Source: Amblyornis subalaris
Lineage: Eukaryota > Chordata > Aves > Passeriformes > Ptilonorhynchidae
Direction: 5' to 3'
DNA: 64,000 nt
NCBI GenBank assembly: GCA_018881555.1
Contig: JACAXG010000012.1
Span: 3,564,236-3,628,235, forward strand
Under the pieces are notes generated by a model. The model was not told where the DNA came from. It worked only from the letters and a program-made list of their open reading frames with translations, and did no database searches. Each line of letters opens with the position of its first letter. Position 1 is the stretch's first letter. Positions 1 through 12,596 of this stretch are shown here, piece by piece. The translations under genes and the position numbers were made by a program.

Positions 1-3000
1 TGGTCTATGCTGTCTTGACTGTTCACCTTAAGTGAACCTCAAAATCAAACACCTCTGAACGGCACCTCTGATAAAGCAGTTGTGCACTCTGCTGCTGCTA
101 TTGCTGCTTGTGAATGGCTCCACAAAGACAACAGTAACGGAAGAAACTTTCTACAGTTTTGTTTTTGTCAAAATGAATGGCTAAAATGATGTCTTCTTAT
201 TCACTGGCCCCAAATATCTACTCACAGTTCAGAATCATTACATACTTTTCAATGATTGCTTTCACTAACAGCAATATTTTCACAAAGCACTTTAACTAAT
301 ACATTTTCCTTACTTCTCAGGACTACCCAGNATAAATTTCCTGGTGATGAAACAGCCGAATCCATTCCTGGGTGAAGCACCCTAACACAGCCGATAGCTT
401 TGGGGAGTTATTGTAGAAAAATTCCTGAAACCATCAACCTGGTGCACAGCAGCAGGCAAACATCAACTGGTATTAGCAAGGGGATAAAGCAGTAAACAGG
501 AGGTGATATATTTTCTGCAGAAGAAGATCTGTAATAGCTGTAACCCATGCGGAGCTCACTCAGACCTGTTTGCAGAGCCGTGCTGCAGGAAGCACAGCAC
601 TGCCTCACAAAGGGGGCACCACAGCCCAGTGAAGATGATATCAGGTCTGTAGAATCTCAGCTGTAAGAAAAGGTTAAGGGGAGTGAGTTATTCTACCTAG
701 AAAGTAATAGCCACAGATGTGACCTAAAAGACATTTTAACAATTATGAGAAGGCTCTGATAACATTCTCAGGGATACTTTTGTCACAGCGGCAAGACACT
801 CACAAAAACAGAAGTGTAAACATAAAAATGGGATTAAAGAAGAATTCAGCAAACTGAACTATTTCATGCATAGGTAATAAAAATTAAAGCTGGTGTTCAT
901 TCCCATTGAGGTCAACAAATAATTATCGGTGATCTGAATTAGGTAGACCCATCCCTGCAGTAATTCCCAAGATGAACAAAAACTTATTGCACAGAAGTTA
1001 AAATTATGATTTCCTCAGCTATTAATTTCTGAGCAAAAGCAGCAATGGAAGGGAGAAACAACCCAAAGAAATGGTTAAATTACAGTAGAAAGAACAGGTG
1101 ACATTTCTTCTTTCTGCCTGGGAGATCACATATTGAATAAAGTTTCTAGATCTGAGTTTTCCTGGGCAGGCACAGAAAGGTGTCTTTTTCACAGATGAGA
1201 AGCAGATGTCTATAAACCAAGATTTGACTGCTTAGTGTCTCTGTCTGTGCATTCAGAGATGGGGAAGAGAAATTGTTGAATGTTACCACTTGGAGAAGAA
1301 ACCAAGGCCATAGGATTGGGGATCTGTATCCTGCAAATCAGGTCACTGTTGAGGTTGATTTAGGCAGGAATGTGCCTGCCATTGAAACAAAGCAGCTGTG
1401 CTTCTCCCGCTCAGGAGCTCATGTGGGGAGAGAAGGAGCTTTTGTGATCCCTAACCAAGGAGAGGTATGGGTAACCATCAATCCTGCCTGAAGCAGGGGA
1501 GAAGCAGGTTCATCCAGCACACTGCAGGAAGGGAAATGCTTCCCAGAGCTCTGACAGAAATGCTAGACAAGCAGCTAAATTCCTTCCCAGAAACTGCTCC
1601 GGTGACAATGCAATACCTCCTGGCTCCCTTCAGCCCACCTCTTGCAATAAATGTCAGCCTGCAGCCGTATTGGGCATAATTAGCCTATGATAATAAATTA
1701 CCCACATTTTCAGGAAAATATTAGAGACCATCATTATTTGGAATAGAGCCGCATTCAGCTGCACAACCCTACCTAATATGATGGATGGAGTAGTCATAGC
1801 ACTGAATACATTTATCTAGAATGAAGTGATTATTTCGAAGATGAACGCAGTCAGATATAAGTGCATATGAATCATATACTACTGCACACTGGAGAGTATC
1901 AGAGTAGCACGGGTTGTAGGTCAGCTGACCAGCCCATAGCTTTTAGTTGGTAGATTATTTCACACATATACCCCAGGATTTTAAAGCTCAGTCTCAAAAT
2001 CCCTCTGAATTTAAAAATGATTCCATGTTTTCTCTTGGAAGAAGAAAAAAAAAAGATACGGGAAGGTTTTTTTTCCTCCTACCTTAGAGACAATCTTTGG
2101 TCTTATTTAACCCCACTGTCTGCCCACAGATATTGCCCAAAATACCCCAGGCAAGCATATTGTTACAGCAATTTTGCTAACACCTAGTTATTCTAAGAAA
2201 AAGAAAGTAAAAACTTAAGGACTTCTTGTGAGAACTCACTCATGTCCAACTGACTGCAGGACAAAACAGGAGTCATTACAGTAGAAGAATCTTATTAGCT
2301 CTATAACAAAACCATGCTTTCCTTTTTGACAGATTTTAATTCCCAACAATATTTCTCTGCTATTTTCCAATCATTTTAGTGAAGTGAAGAAAATAATCCA
2401 GGATCATGGACAAGGCTCACAACTCTGTTCTGCTACAGTACCTTGGGACTGGAAGCATCTTGCCTTTTTTCCCCTTATGTTTCGGTAGTAGGTAGGGTCA
2501 CTGTAGGCATGAAGTTGGCGCACCTGTGAATTAAGATAGGATCCATGCTCAGAGCCTGAGGTCTGCAAAGGACTGTGAACAAAGTTAGATGCTTTGAACA
2601 GGGTATGGGAATATGCAGCTGTGTGCAGATTTGCCTTTCCCAAATGCTGTAGCATAAGTATAATTTCTACACGTTTCTCTGAATTAGGAGCATACTTGTT
2701 TTATGCATTTGGAACAATGTGTGGACACTTCATGCAAAGGAACCATACCTTGCAACTCAAGCAGCAACAAAGTTTAATGAATTTTCAGTTGTATTCCATG
2801 TTACCATCATCATCACTGCTGGAAGAGATGGTGTTTTTCCTCCCCTCAATCTGTCCCAATCACAAAAAAACTTTTTTCCGCCAGAAACCATGTCTAGATT
2901 TTTGCAAACAGAGGTGTTGTAGTCAGCTTGTGGGAAAGGTTGTTTACCAACAGTAGTAACTATGCAACATCTCCAACTGTGAAAAACTAATAAATTGACC

Positions 3001-4420
3001 TCTCCTACTGTGACTCAGACTAGTGAAAGTATCTATCTGGATAAGAAAGCCAAAAAGCAATTTTTTAAAAGCTGAAGTTATCAGCTGTTAGATGTATTTG
3101 AGTTACCACTACCTGTATAGCTGCTTTTTTTGTTCAGATTTATTGTATTTCTTGATAGGTCATCAGTTAAAAGATATTTATTACAACAGGCATCCATCCT
3201 AACATCTAAATGCCTTGCTCATTGTAAATCAGAATTTTAAGCTAGTTTTTGGTCATGATATAATTCATATCCTAAAGCCAATTCATAACCAGCAAAAACA
3301 ATATTATAATTGTATAAGACTTAATTGCAAAGGGATATTTCTTTGGATTTAAAATAAGTGTTATCTATATGAAATGGAGTCCAACTTTTTTTTTTTTGAG
3401 ATTTCCCCAAAATATTTAATTATGTTTTAAACCATGGAGCTATTTAAAGGTAGGAATCAATACTACTCCCAAACTGCAACTCTCAAAAATTCTAAGTATT
3501 GAATATTTCAAACCTACAACAAATTCAGAGAAATTTAAACATTTTAGGATAATCCGAATATTTGTTTTCATGTNTTTAAGACATTTAGGAACTACTGAGG
3601 CAGCTGAAGCTCTTTAATAATGGCTGCTGAAAGTGGCATGCCAGTAAAAGCAGCGTTACCCATGTGGCAAAAAAAAATTAAAAATGGAGTGAACAGGAAG
3701 GAGCCTTTTATGGCTCAGTCCATACTCAAGAGCTGTGATGCTTAAAGGAAACGCTTATATTGCATCTAATTTTTTAGACTTTACAAAACAGTCTGTTACT
3801 TCTTCAGATGGAAAGCGTGCATGAAGAGCTGAGTAAGGCTCTTACGCTCTTGTGCACTGAGCTGTCTACACAAAGCCCTAATGCATTGCTTCAGGGTTAG
3901 TGTTCAATCCAGAAAGGGCACTGCCACAGCATCTCTGATGTTAACAGGGAGAAAAACTCCCTCTCCTCTGCTTCTCATGNGAGAGCAGTGTCTCTTCAGC
4001 TCTCCTCTCTTTCACCAGCTGATGACTAAGAACTTGTCAGGCAGAGTGAACTCCAATGTGAATTGGAAATATTAGGAAAATATGGTATCTATTTTGTTAG
4101 TGCTTTGGGTTCTTACCTGCACATGGTCATAAAAGAAGAGATTTCTAGACTTCTTAACTCTTATTATGGAGGTATTTCACTCATAGTTTGTCTGTTCACC
4201 CAAAGAAGGCATAAAAGGAAACATCACCCCTTTCTATAGTCAGACTTGTTTCATCGTAATTCCTGGTCAATTGAGGAGAAAACTAATTTAAGATAAAGGG
4301 ATTGAAAAATGGCAGAACAGTATAGAGAAAAAGAAGAGAATAGGAATCAGAATATAGCACTTTTTGTTTCTTCTTTTGTTCTTTTATATAGTTAATAGTC
4401 TTTTTCTGTAAAATTGATAG
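1..4420. other. AT-rich non-coding stretch, no gene seen
   Basis: No recognisable gene, RNA or repeat family was found here. Open frames reach only about 120 codons (2594-2956, plus strand) and show no domain, signal peptide or consistent splice structure. A 12-T run lies at 3386-3397 and a 10-A run at 2045-2054. A minus-strand frame at 2404-2655 stays open for 83 codons and has an acceptor-like start, but its donor is weak and I do not recognise the peptide. Single N bases occur at about 331, 3574 and 3980. Nothing more can be supported. Confidence 0.6.
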
Positions 4421-4919
4421 CTTCAGGTGATCCAGCATGGATCCCACACAGTGTCACAAATCCTGCCAGCAAACCAGTGGGCTCCTCTCTCTACTGCTCC
4501 ACAGGTACTGCCAGGAACCTGCTCCAGCATGGGCTTCCCAGAGTATCCTTTGGGAATCCAGCTGCTCCACTGGGGGGTCCTCCAGGGGCTGCAGGAGAAT
4601 CTCCGCTCTGGTGCACGGAGCACCTCCTTCCTTCTCCTTTGCCGACCTGGTGCCTGCAGAGCTGTTCCTTTCACATATTCTCACTCCTCTCTTCTTTGGC
4701 TGCAATTGCTTCTGAGTAATAACTTCTTTTTTCTGTCTTAAATCTGTTATCCTAGAGGTGCTACTGCCATCACTGATGCAACCAGCCTTGGCCAGTGATG
4801 GGTCTGTCTTGGAGCTGGCTGGAATTGGCTTCATTGGATACAAGGGAAGCTTCTGGCAGCTTCTCACAGAAGCCACCCCTGTAGCCCCCCCACTACCTAA
4901 ACCTTGCCACACAAACCCA
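4421..4919 (-). mobile_element. Endogenous retrovirus LTR, passerine TguLTR5-like, probably solo
   Basis: This GC-rich block of about 500 bp in AT-rich surroundings reads best on the minus strand. There it begins near 4919 with TGGGTTTGTGTGGCAAGG, followed by a run of Gs (4883-4891) and 'ggggtggcttctgtgagaag'. Towards its other end it has spaced copies of a motif like 'gctggagcagg' and 'ctgcagcccctggagg', an internal repetitiveness I recall from a common songbird LTR family (TguLTR5 type). No gag, pol or env frame flanks it, so it is probably a solo or truncated LTR. The long frames it contains on both strands (169 codons minus, 104 and 101 plus) reflect few stop codons in GC-rich DNA, not protein. 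A short 'atag' on both sides could be remnant target-site duplication but is too short to trust. The left edge is approximate. The family name is from memory. Confidence 0.78.
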
Positions 4920-7900
4920 ATAGAATTTCTTATATGCAGTTTACCTAATGCACGTGTGCACATTTACGAAACAGACATACACTTGCAAATTTTGATACTG
5001 AAATAATTTTATGACTGGAGCTTGGTCGTTAGAAGAAAGAGGTTGCTAGGTTAGTAACACCAACCAACACCCTCTCTGTCAAGGCAGAAGTAAGTCATCA
5101 TATTTCTTTAAGTGTTAAAAAACCTTCCTTTATAAACTTTATAAAATGAACTAGAATATGGAATAGAGATGTAACGATCATCTGCTTTGCTTTTCTGAAA
5201 GGAGTTTGACTCAAATCCCAAACCTCTGAAGGTANAAGACAAATAGGAGACTTGCTCAAATTAATTTGCTAAAAGAACAGGTAATCATGGAAATTATCGC
5301 CACATTTGATGACAGGGAAGCCTGTGGTCATGCACACCCAGTCACCCACGCATCCTGTCACTGAAAACAAAGGATGCATATCAGAACTGAATTGCTAGGA
5401 AACCACTGCATAAGAGCTATTCATATATTCACAGGTAAATTAATTAGTAAATAAGCAGCAGCTTATATGAAGCTGCTGCATCCTCAGCAAACTTACAAAG
5501 CCACAAAGGCAGCAGGTCAAAAACATAATTTTTTCGTTGTCATTCTGCAGGTATGTAGCAATTATTCAATGTAATGCACTAAATACAGGGTCAAGCTTTT
5601 TCCACAAAAGGCAATGTCAAAACTCCAATTGACTGCGATGGCAACAAAAATGGGCATTANGTGGACAGGCAGATTTTCCTCCATCTCTACCAAGACACAA
5701 AATTACTTAATACATTCTTCATAATCTTTCTCTAAAGCTCTCCAAAATATTTTTCTAATCTTTGGCCATTGATTAATTAGAGATTACTAAATATACATTA
5801 AAATTTTCAACTTAACTTCATCCTCCTCTCACCAGCCAGAAGGTTGCTAGCATTCACCTTTGCCCCAGTTGAACTGCTTTGGGATAGTTATCACTGAACA
5901 AAAAAGCTTTACATAAGATTATATGGAACTGAACTTCATCTCTGTCCACGGAGTCGGTGTTCCAGATCTCACAGAAACAAGGATAAGCCATTAGGTGCAA
6001 TTGTAGTTTAAGCAAATCTACATACAGTTTTCTTTTTTTTTTGTCATACCTCCTGCCTTTCATAAGCATTTGTAAACTGTGTTTTCAAGTTTTTGATTTT
6101 TACAAAAATGCTATTTGATGCACTTTACCTTACATTGGTTTGTGTTATGTGAGTTAAGAAAATTGAAGAACAGCAAGGCAGTGTTCATCCAAAGGCCTGG
6201 CAAAACCTGGTCTCCTGTACTCCTTGTGTCCTCCACTACAGCATCCTTGCCAGTGTCCAACAAGCCACAGAGCAAATCTCTNTCTGAACTATACATGCCA
6301 GGTGAAAAGCTGACACCACAAGGCAGGAGAGGGAAAAGTTTCTTCCGGAAGCTCTGATGACTCGACACAATCTCCATCCAGCACTAAGGTACCAGCATAC
6401 ACCTTCAAACCTGAAAGTCAGAGGGGAAAGTATCCCATTTGCATGCACACCCATATTAATCCTTTCTTACAACACATCTGTCAGGTCACTACATTTTGCA
6501 GGGAGGTTGCAGACACTTAGACTGTCACTGTTGTACAGCAATACATTCTATATAGCAATATGCATTCTATATGTTTCTTTCGGCTGAGGGCCTTTGACCA
6601 TTTCCACTGAACGAACCTTACCTGGCACAACAGCCACCGTAAGTAACAAGTATTTTACATCTCTTCTCAAAATTATTCATTACTGCCATGCGAACATTAT
6701 TTATATCAATACAGAGAGTTTTCCCATGAAATTAACTTTAAAAAATTCTTTCCAGTGAAAATCAGTTTTTCTAAAAATAAGGTATTTCTATAAGGTATTC
6801 TGCTCTAAGGAAGGTGCATTTCTTTTAGAGTCACATTGTTGTCATCAACAACAAGAAAACATGGTGACAACACCCTTATTTTCAGAAGAAAGAATACTCT
6901 CAATATCTTGACATCTACTAAGAGTGATATTGGACCAACAGCTCANAGCCAACCAACTACCCAAAGAAAAAAACATTGGTGGAAACAGCCTGTCACAATT
7001 GGAATGGGAAAGCCCCTAACAGCAAGAAGCTGCTGAGCTGTAACCCCTGTGCATCTGATTTACTTTTGAAACAAAACCTTCAGGAAATACATGAATTTTA
7101 TTAAAGCAGTATTTACATCAGTTTATATAATACTTCTCTAGCTCTTTGTACACTCTCTTAACTACAGAATTCAACTTCGATTTATTATTTTTTTAATTAA
7201 AAGAAGAGCATAAACTCTAATTCAGTCCATGCAGAAACTACCAAGATTGCACCGGTTTCTACTCAAATCAGTGAAGTTATCCCAGATCCACTCAAGAGTT
7301 ACTTCAGACTGAAATGTAGTCTGACATTTTAGGGATGGCCAGCTGAACCTTTTGGGTAAACCACTGCATTTTACAAACTTTTGGTAAACCCTGCTGGCAT
7401 CTCTCATTTCCAGGCTTAGTATCAAAAAGAATGAAAACCAGATAAATTGTGAAGTACTTTTTTTCTCCAAACATAGAGGGATTTTAAAATTACATCAGTG
7501 GAAAATTTAATATTGAAAAAAAAAAAAAAGCAAGCTATGATCGCTGGAGCATATTCTAGGTAAAAGTTGAAGGAACAAGACCAACCTAAGAGCACCCTTG
7601 GCATGGTAGTCCTTCCCAGCCTTCAGCAACTCATTGTGTAGGAGTTTCATGAGCTGGACAATGAACCCAGGCCACTGTTGTTAATAACTGCTGGTGAGCT
7701 TTCTCCCACAAGCTTCTCTAATCCATTTTGATTTTCAGCCTCCATAACACCACAAAAGCATGATTTCCAGCTGAAGGATCCCTTTATGTGTGTCTCGTTT
7801 CCTTTCACTTTTTCCCAAGGCATCTTCAGATCATCACTGGCTCAGATGCACTTAAAAATATCAGGGTTTTGGATAATACAGTGTTGCAACAATTACTATA

Positions 7901-9239
7901 GCAATACAAACAGTTGGGCATTATGTTCCTAAAGGACAACCTTGTATAATTTATATATATTATTTTATTATCTTTGTGTCTTCTATATAAAAGCACATTT
8001 ATGCCACAACAGGGACTTTAAAAAAGGGAACATATTTCACAATTTTAACCCATCCCACTGTACTTCTTGCTAATCCAAGTTTTTAGTACTTTCAAAAATG
8101 TGAGCATATTTTTGGCTGCTCACGTAGGAGTGCTTCTTTTATTGGACTTGCCTAATTCTTACTTGATTCCTTATTTAATCACGGGAACAGCAAGTTTCAT
8201 GACCACTCCTATCATAAAACTCTTCCCATGTTCTTTCCCAGAGGAGACGCCAGAGAGAAAATCAGGACCAAGGGTAACTCACGGTTAAACACAGCTAGAG
8301 CCAGGAAATATTTTTACATTATTCACCCACTATGTAAAATTCATATGTGAATATCATCACCCTTACAGAAAAGGGGTCACATACTATTACATCTGATACT
8401 TCAAACTGAAAAATTGAAGGAAGTTTTATTCACCATTTCAAACCACCTTGTCAATCACACTAGTACATCATCAAAAGTCATCAGTCCTAATGTTACATTT
8501 GTTCCCATTTGCTATAAAGAACCATAAGAAAGAAGTAAAGCATGCCTCAGATATGCATGTATTTCTGCCTCAAAAAAGTGCATTACTGGCATGTTTGTCA
8601 TGGGCTTGGAGATGGCGATATACCCCAAATCTCTACAGTCTGCAAACATACTTCCCCAAATTCAAGGGAAAACTTGCTTTTAGTTTAAGCTCATGAAGTT
8701 TTAGCGCAGCAGTGAAGCCTCCCTCATCCCCAGCCTTGGCTCAACCCTCCCATTCAGACTGGCACTGTATTCTACAGTAGTGGTTCAAGATCAGCTCCTG
8801 GGTCAGGATCTGGTCCTTACCAAATGCCCAAAGCTTCTAACCCTGGTGCAATGCTTTGGAAATGACTTGCTACCAAGGGTTTGTCAAAATAAATTTTCAA
8901 AAAGCCACGGGAAAAATCCAAGGTAGCAGCAAGCAAACACACATTAACATCAGTAAAAAAAATCAAAGCATGAATATACAAAAATGCAAACAACCGGCCC
9001 CCAGAAAATGGGTCCCCTTTCTCAAAGTTTGCATTCCTGTGACAAATGCCCAAACAAAGCATCACTTGGTGTTGCTAACCATGGTGTTCAAAGAACGTGC
9101 CTCTTGCTTCTCTTTTACAGCATTTCCAGCCCAGCCTTTTTGTCTGTGGAGGTAGTCTAATATGTAAATGCTTCCACAGTTCCTTCAAAATAAAAAGGAG
9201 GTCCTGGGAATTGAAATTCTATTTATATTTATCATAACT
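4920..9239. other. AT-rich non-coding stretch, no gene seen
   Basis: No recognisable gene was found. Open frames stay below 100 codons. A 13-A run lies at 7516-7528, and single Ns occur at about 5235, 5660, 6282 and 6946. On the minus strand, 5858-5967 has an acceptor-like edge, an open frame and a GTGAAT donor; its peptide has a mildly helix-repeat look but is not recognised. A 32-bp plus-strand segment ending near 8274 also sits between an acceptor-like 'ttctttcccag' and 'ggtaact'. Both are within what chance would give. Confidence 0.55.
7516..7528. repeat. Poly(A) run of 13
   Basis: This is an uninterrupted run of 13 A on the plus strand. No polyadenylation hexamer stands just upstream and there is no repeat body, so it is a simple homopolymer. 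Confidence 0.9.
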
Positions 9240-9700
9240 TGATAAGAGTAGCGTGTGTTTATTTAAATACCCTACCATTATTTCTTCTTAACAACAGGCA
9301 GCTCTGAAGTGCAGTTATAAGTCTGTTTACACCACACAGATATCAAATTGACTTGCTAATGGTAACTTTTATTCGGTATCCATGGGTTACTGTGTCATGT
9401 GATTTGACATCAAGTACAGACAGTGCTGATTAGTAGCATCCAGTTCTGTCCATCTCTGTGCATCACTGAACCATCTGGTCATTTATTCACTAATAAGCCC
9501 CTAATGGCCCAAATATTCACCGGCCTGTCATTGTGACATGGCATAAAATGCCTACATCTTTCAACTTGCTTTGACATGTTGCTTGTTTCACATCAAAACC
9601 CGTCATTTACAGGAAAAGAGCTCAGAGGGGTAAAAACTTGACCTAATCTGCAGTGTTAACACAAAGACAGAGGCTTTGTTATCTGGTAGCCTGACTGAAA
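9240..9700. other. Candidate conserved non-coding element
   Basis: This block has balanced base composition and is dense in short motifs, unlike the A/T-run filler around it. It holds homeodomain-type ATTA/TAAT cores ('ctaataagcccctaatgg' at 9490-9507) and a CCGG-containing stretch near 9521. It has no simple repeats and no long open frame. The texture resembles vertebrate developmental enhancers, but conservation cannot be judged from one sequence. This is inference from composition only, and the edges are arbitrary. Confidence 0.22.
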
Positions 9701-12561
9701 GCATGTAAATGGGCATGAATTCATTTTGTACATTTTTCCATGCTCATTTTACAACATTCTTTAAGTTTGGTATCATTTCTAATATTGGTTTTTATGTGGG
9801 TTTTGCTGTGAAATCTCTTTTCTTTATCTATTAATATCCTTAGGAGTGTTTTAAAGGGAGCTGGATTCCTAGACACATTTGTCAGTTTTCTATATGGAAA
9901 ATGTGTATCACTGGGGATATTACAGGCAGGCACAGAAGTTTTCTAAACCCTTCTATTAAAAATTAGTATGAGTAATAATTTTATTTTGCATTTCTTTTAT
10001 CTTTGCCTAGATAGCAATAGGCAGTATATGACTTTCTGCCCTAAAGGACATGAGATGCAATAATTATTTCCAGTTTAGTGTGTAAGGTTTTGCAGAATCT
10101 TTGTAGATGAGAAAAATCTCACAGTATATAATCACATAGCACATTATTAACTTAAGAGTCATGAATTCTTAGTAACTGAAAAATCTCCCTCTTTAGTCCC
10201 ATCACACAAAATTGCTGGGGAAGGAGGAGGTCACAATCAATGCTTTATTTTTTTTTAAATCTTACTGGATATAGCCACAGTTAAAATAGTTTTAAAAAAG
10301 CAAACACCCATTAAACTAATTGCTGTTGAAATCTTGGTTAATACATCATTAAAATGTGATTAAAGCATGATGTAATTGATTGTAACTAGAACACTTAGGG
10401 TGGTTTTATTGCTCTGCAGTCATTGGTGTGATGGGACACATAATTCACCCAGTATGTTAGCTTCGCTTGGTGTGTGCCTCTATTGGCACACTAGGCTCCT
10501 TGAAGCAGACATACTCTGCTCCACAAAAACTTCCATTGTATCGCCTTCTGGCTGTTACACTGGTTGTAAAGTGATAAGTAAAGCAAAAATAACAAAATCA
10601 TTTTAACATGACAGAGATTTGCTTTTTTTTAAAATAACTGTAGTGTTTTAAATAGTCTTTTATTTTCTTTTTTTTCTGTGGGCTGACATTATGTGTATGT
10701 TGCCAGTGGTAGTTCCTGTTAACGACAAGAACATCATATCCAGGATAAATCCTCTGACTGTGCCTGCTAGTAAATTTTATCAGAGAATTCAGGTCAGCTA
10801 ATGAATCAATTTGAATGTTGGCATCTTCATGCTGAGATTCAATCAAGTCTAAATTTCATTTAATATTAGTTAGTTTACAATACTTACAGTNAAATCCATA
10901 AGCCGGTCTTAGGATATATTCACAGAATTTAGTATATGCATTCAAATGTTTCTGTTTTTTGATTATTCACTTCACCAATCCTTGCTGCACAATGTTATCC
11001 TCAAGGGCATCAATAAACACGTTTACTCCTGTCTTATAAGCTTGAGATTACCTTTTGCACTTACTCAGAGCCCCCAAACCTTGAGAGGGCTGGAAAGCAG
11101 TTGTGTTTTGTGAAAAATATTGAGGTTTTAAAACTAATCTCTATTCAACATTAAAATAAACCCAAACCAGAACCAAGTCACTCAAGATATGAATTGATAC
11201 CTTTCTGACTCCCTAAACGGGCATCTTATTCATAATGTTGTTAATTTCTCTTACTCTAAAAAAAAATAAAAAATCCCATCTGATACATGGAAAGTCCTTT
11301 TGACAACACTTAATCAAAGTGAAAAATTTCTATTAACAAAAAAAAAATCTGTTTTGATGACCTGTCATCTTCTGATAGAAAAATCGGTTTTGTCAACAAC
11401 ACAAACGTTGATCAATTCAGGATATATTCCCGTTTGTGCAAATAGGACTTAATACCAAAATACTAAATGTAGGTTCTCAGGTCCTTGTAGGATTTGGTTT
11501 TCGGTTCCAAGCTTTTTAACATGCTCAGCATACTCAAATCAGTACTTAAAATGTTAAGTAACGTTAAATATAGCTATTGAGTAAAAGTGGCATCTGGAGA
11601 GTCATTCTTTTGCATCTTAGGTTTTTCAAATTTTGAAAATAAATTAANGTTAGCTGAAAATTTTCATTTTAGCTATTTCTGTCTTATTGACACTTCTAAA
11701 AAACTTTTACCATTTAAATTTTTTTTTAGGTACTGAACCTTTGAAATTTAGTTTTTAATTTTTATTATTTTAAATTTTATTGACACAAAAGTGATTACTT
11801 GAAATAAATCAGAAAGAATAAAAGATATTGTTTTAGTTAGACACACTAGGGAAGTGTACTAGTTTGTTATTGAAAAAAAAATTATAATATTGAGTAAGAG
11901 AATGGATTTTAACTACTGCCATGACCCTGATGTCTCTCAGGGAAGATGTTCTGTTTGTCTAATGGGCAGTGCCTCAGAAAAATCTCAGTTCTGCTCAGTG
12001 TCTAATAAGCCTAGGCTTACCACCAGCTCTTATGGAATAGTGCTGGTGGAATGAGAAATGGAAAGAAGTGTTCACTTCTGTGATTTAGGGGAAAACTTCC
12101 TCAGAAGAGTTACACTGCTCTGTCTGGAACAATGTTTTTTCAGGAGGATACAGCACAGAATATCTTAAATGCATCTTGAGCATTGTTTTTTATCAATTGT
12201 TGCTTATTACAAGATTTGCAAAAACTTTAATGATGTTGTTAGTAGCCGGAACGCAGATACAAATGACACTTCTTTAAACTAAAAAGGCACAATTCATTTG
12301 AACAAGTGTAAATGTGTCATGCAGTGACAGTCATAGGTATTGGGTGGTAATATCTGCAATCATCAGCTGACTGTATTTAGAATACAGAGCACTTACAAAA
12401 AATTTTATCCTGTTTTTAACTGTATAAATGCAATATTATATTTCTAATATGCACAGTTAATAGCAGAAAGACAACTGTGCACATATTGCTAATGTATAGG
12501 TATTTCAATTATCAGGCCATGACTTCAGCTAGATCTTAGAATTAGCAAAAAACAGCTTTTT

Positions 12562-12596
12562 AAAAAGTACACTGTTAAAAAGTAAACTGTTAAAAA
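12562..12596. repeat. 15-bp tandem duplication
   Basis: Two adjacent 15-bp units, AAAAAGTACACTGTT and AAAAAGTAAACTGTT, differ at one base and are followed by the first five bases of a third copy. This is a small slippage-type tandem repeat with no coding consequence that I can see. Confidence 0.85.

Noticed and set aside
2404..2655. 83-codon minus-strand frame with an acceptor-like edge
   Set aside because: The possible donors (GTGCGC, GTACTG) are weak, the peptide is unrecognised, and this length is common by chance in 64 kb.
4414..4963. Open frames of up to 169 codons on both strands
   Set aside because: They lie inside the GC-rich LTR, overlap in several frames on both strands, and have no retroviral protein motif.
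10598..10846. 82-codon minus-strand frame with a protein-like stretch
   Set aside because: It ends in lysine-rich low complexity, has no good acceptor or donor, and matches no family I know.
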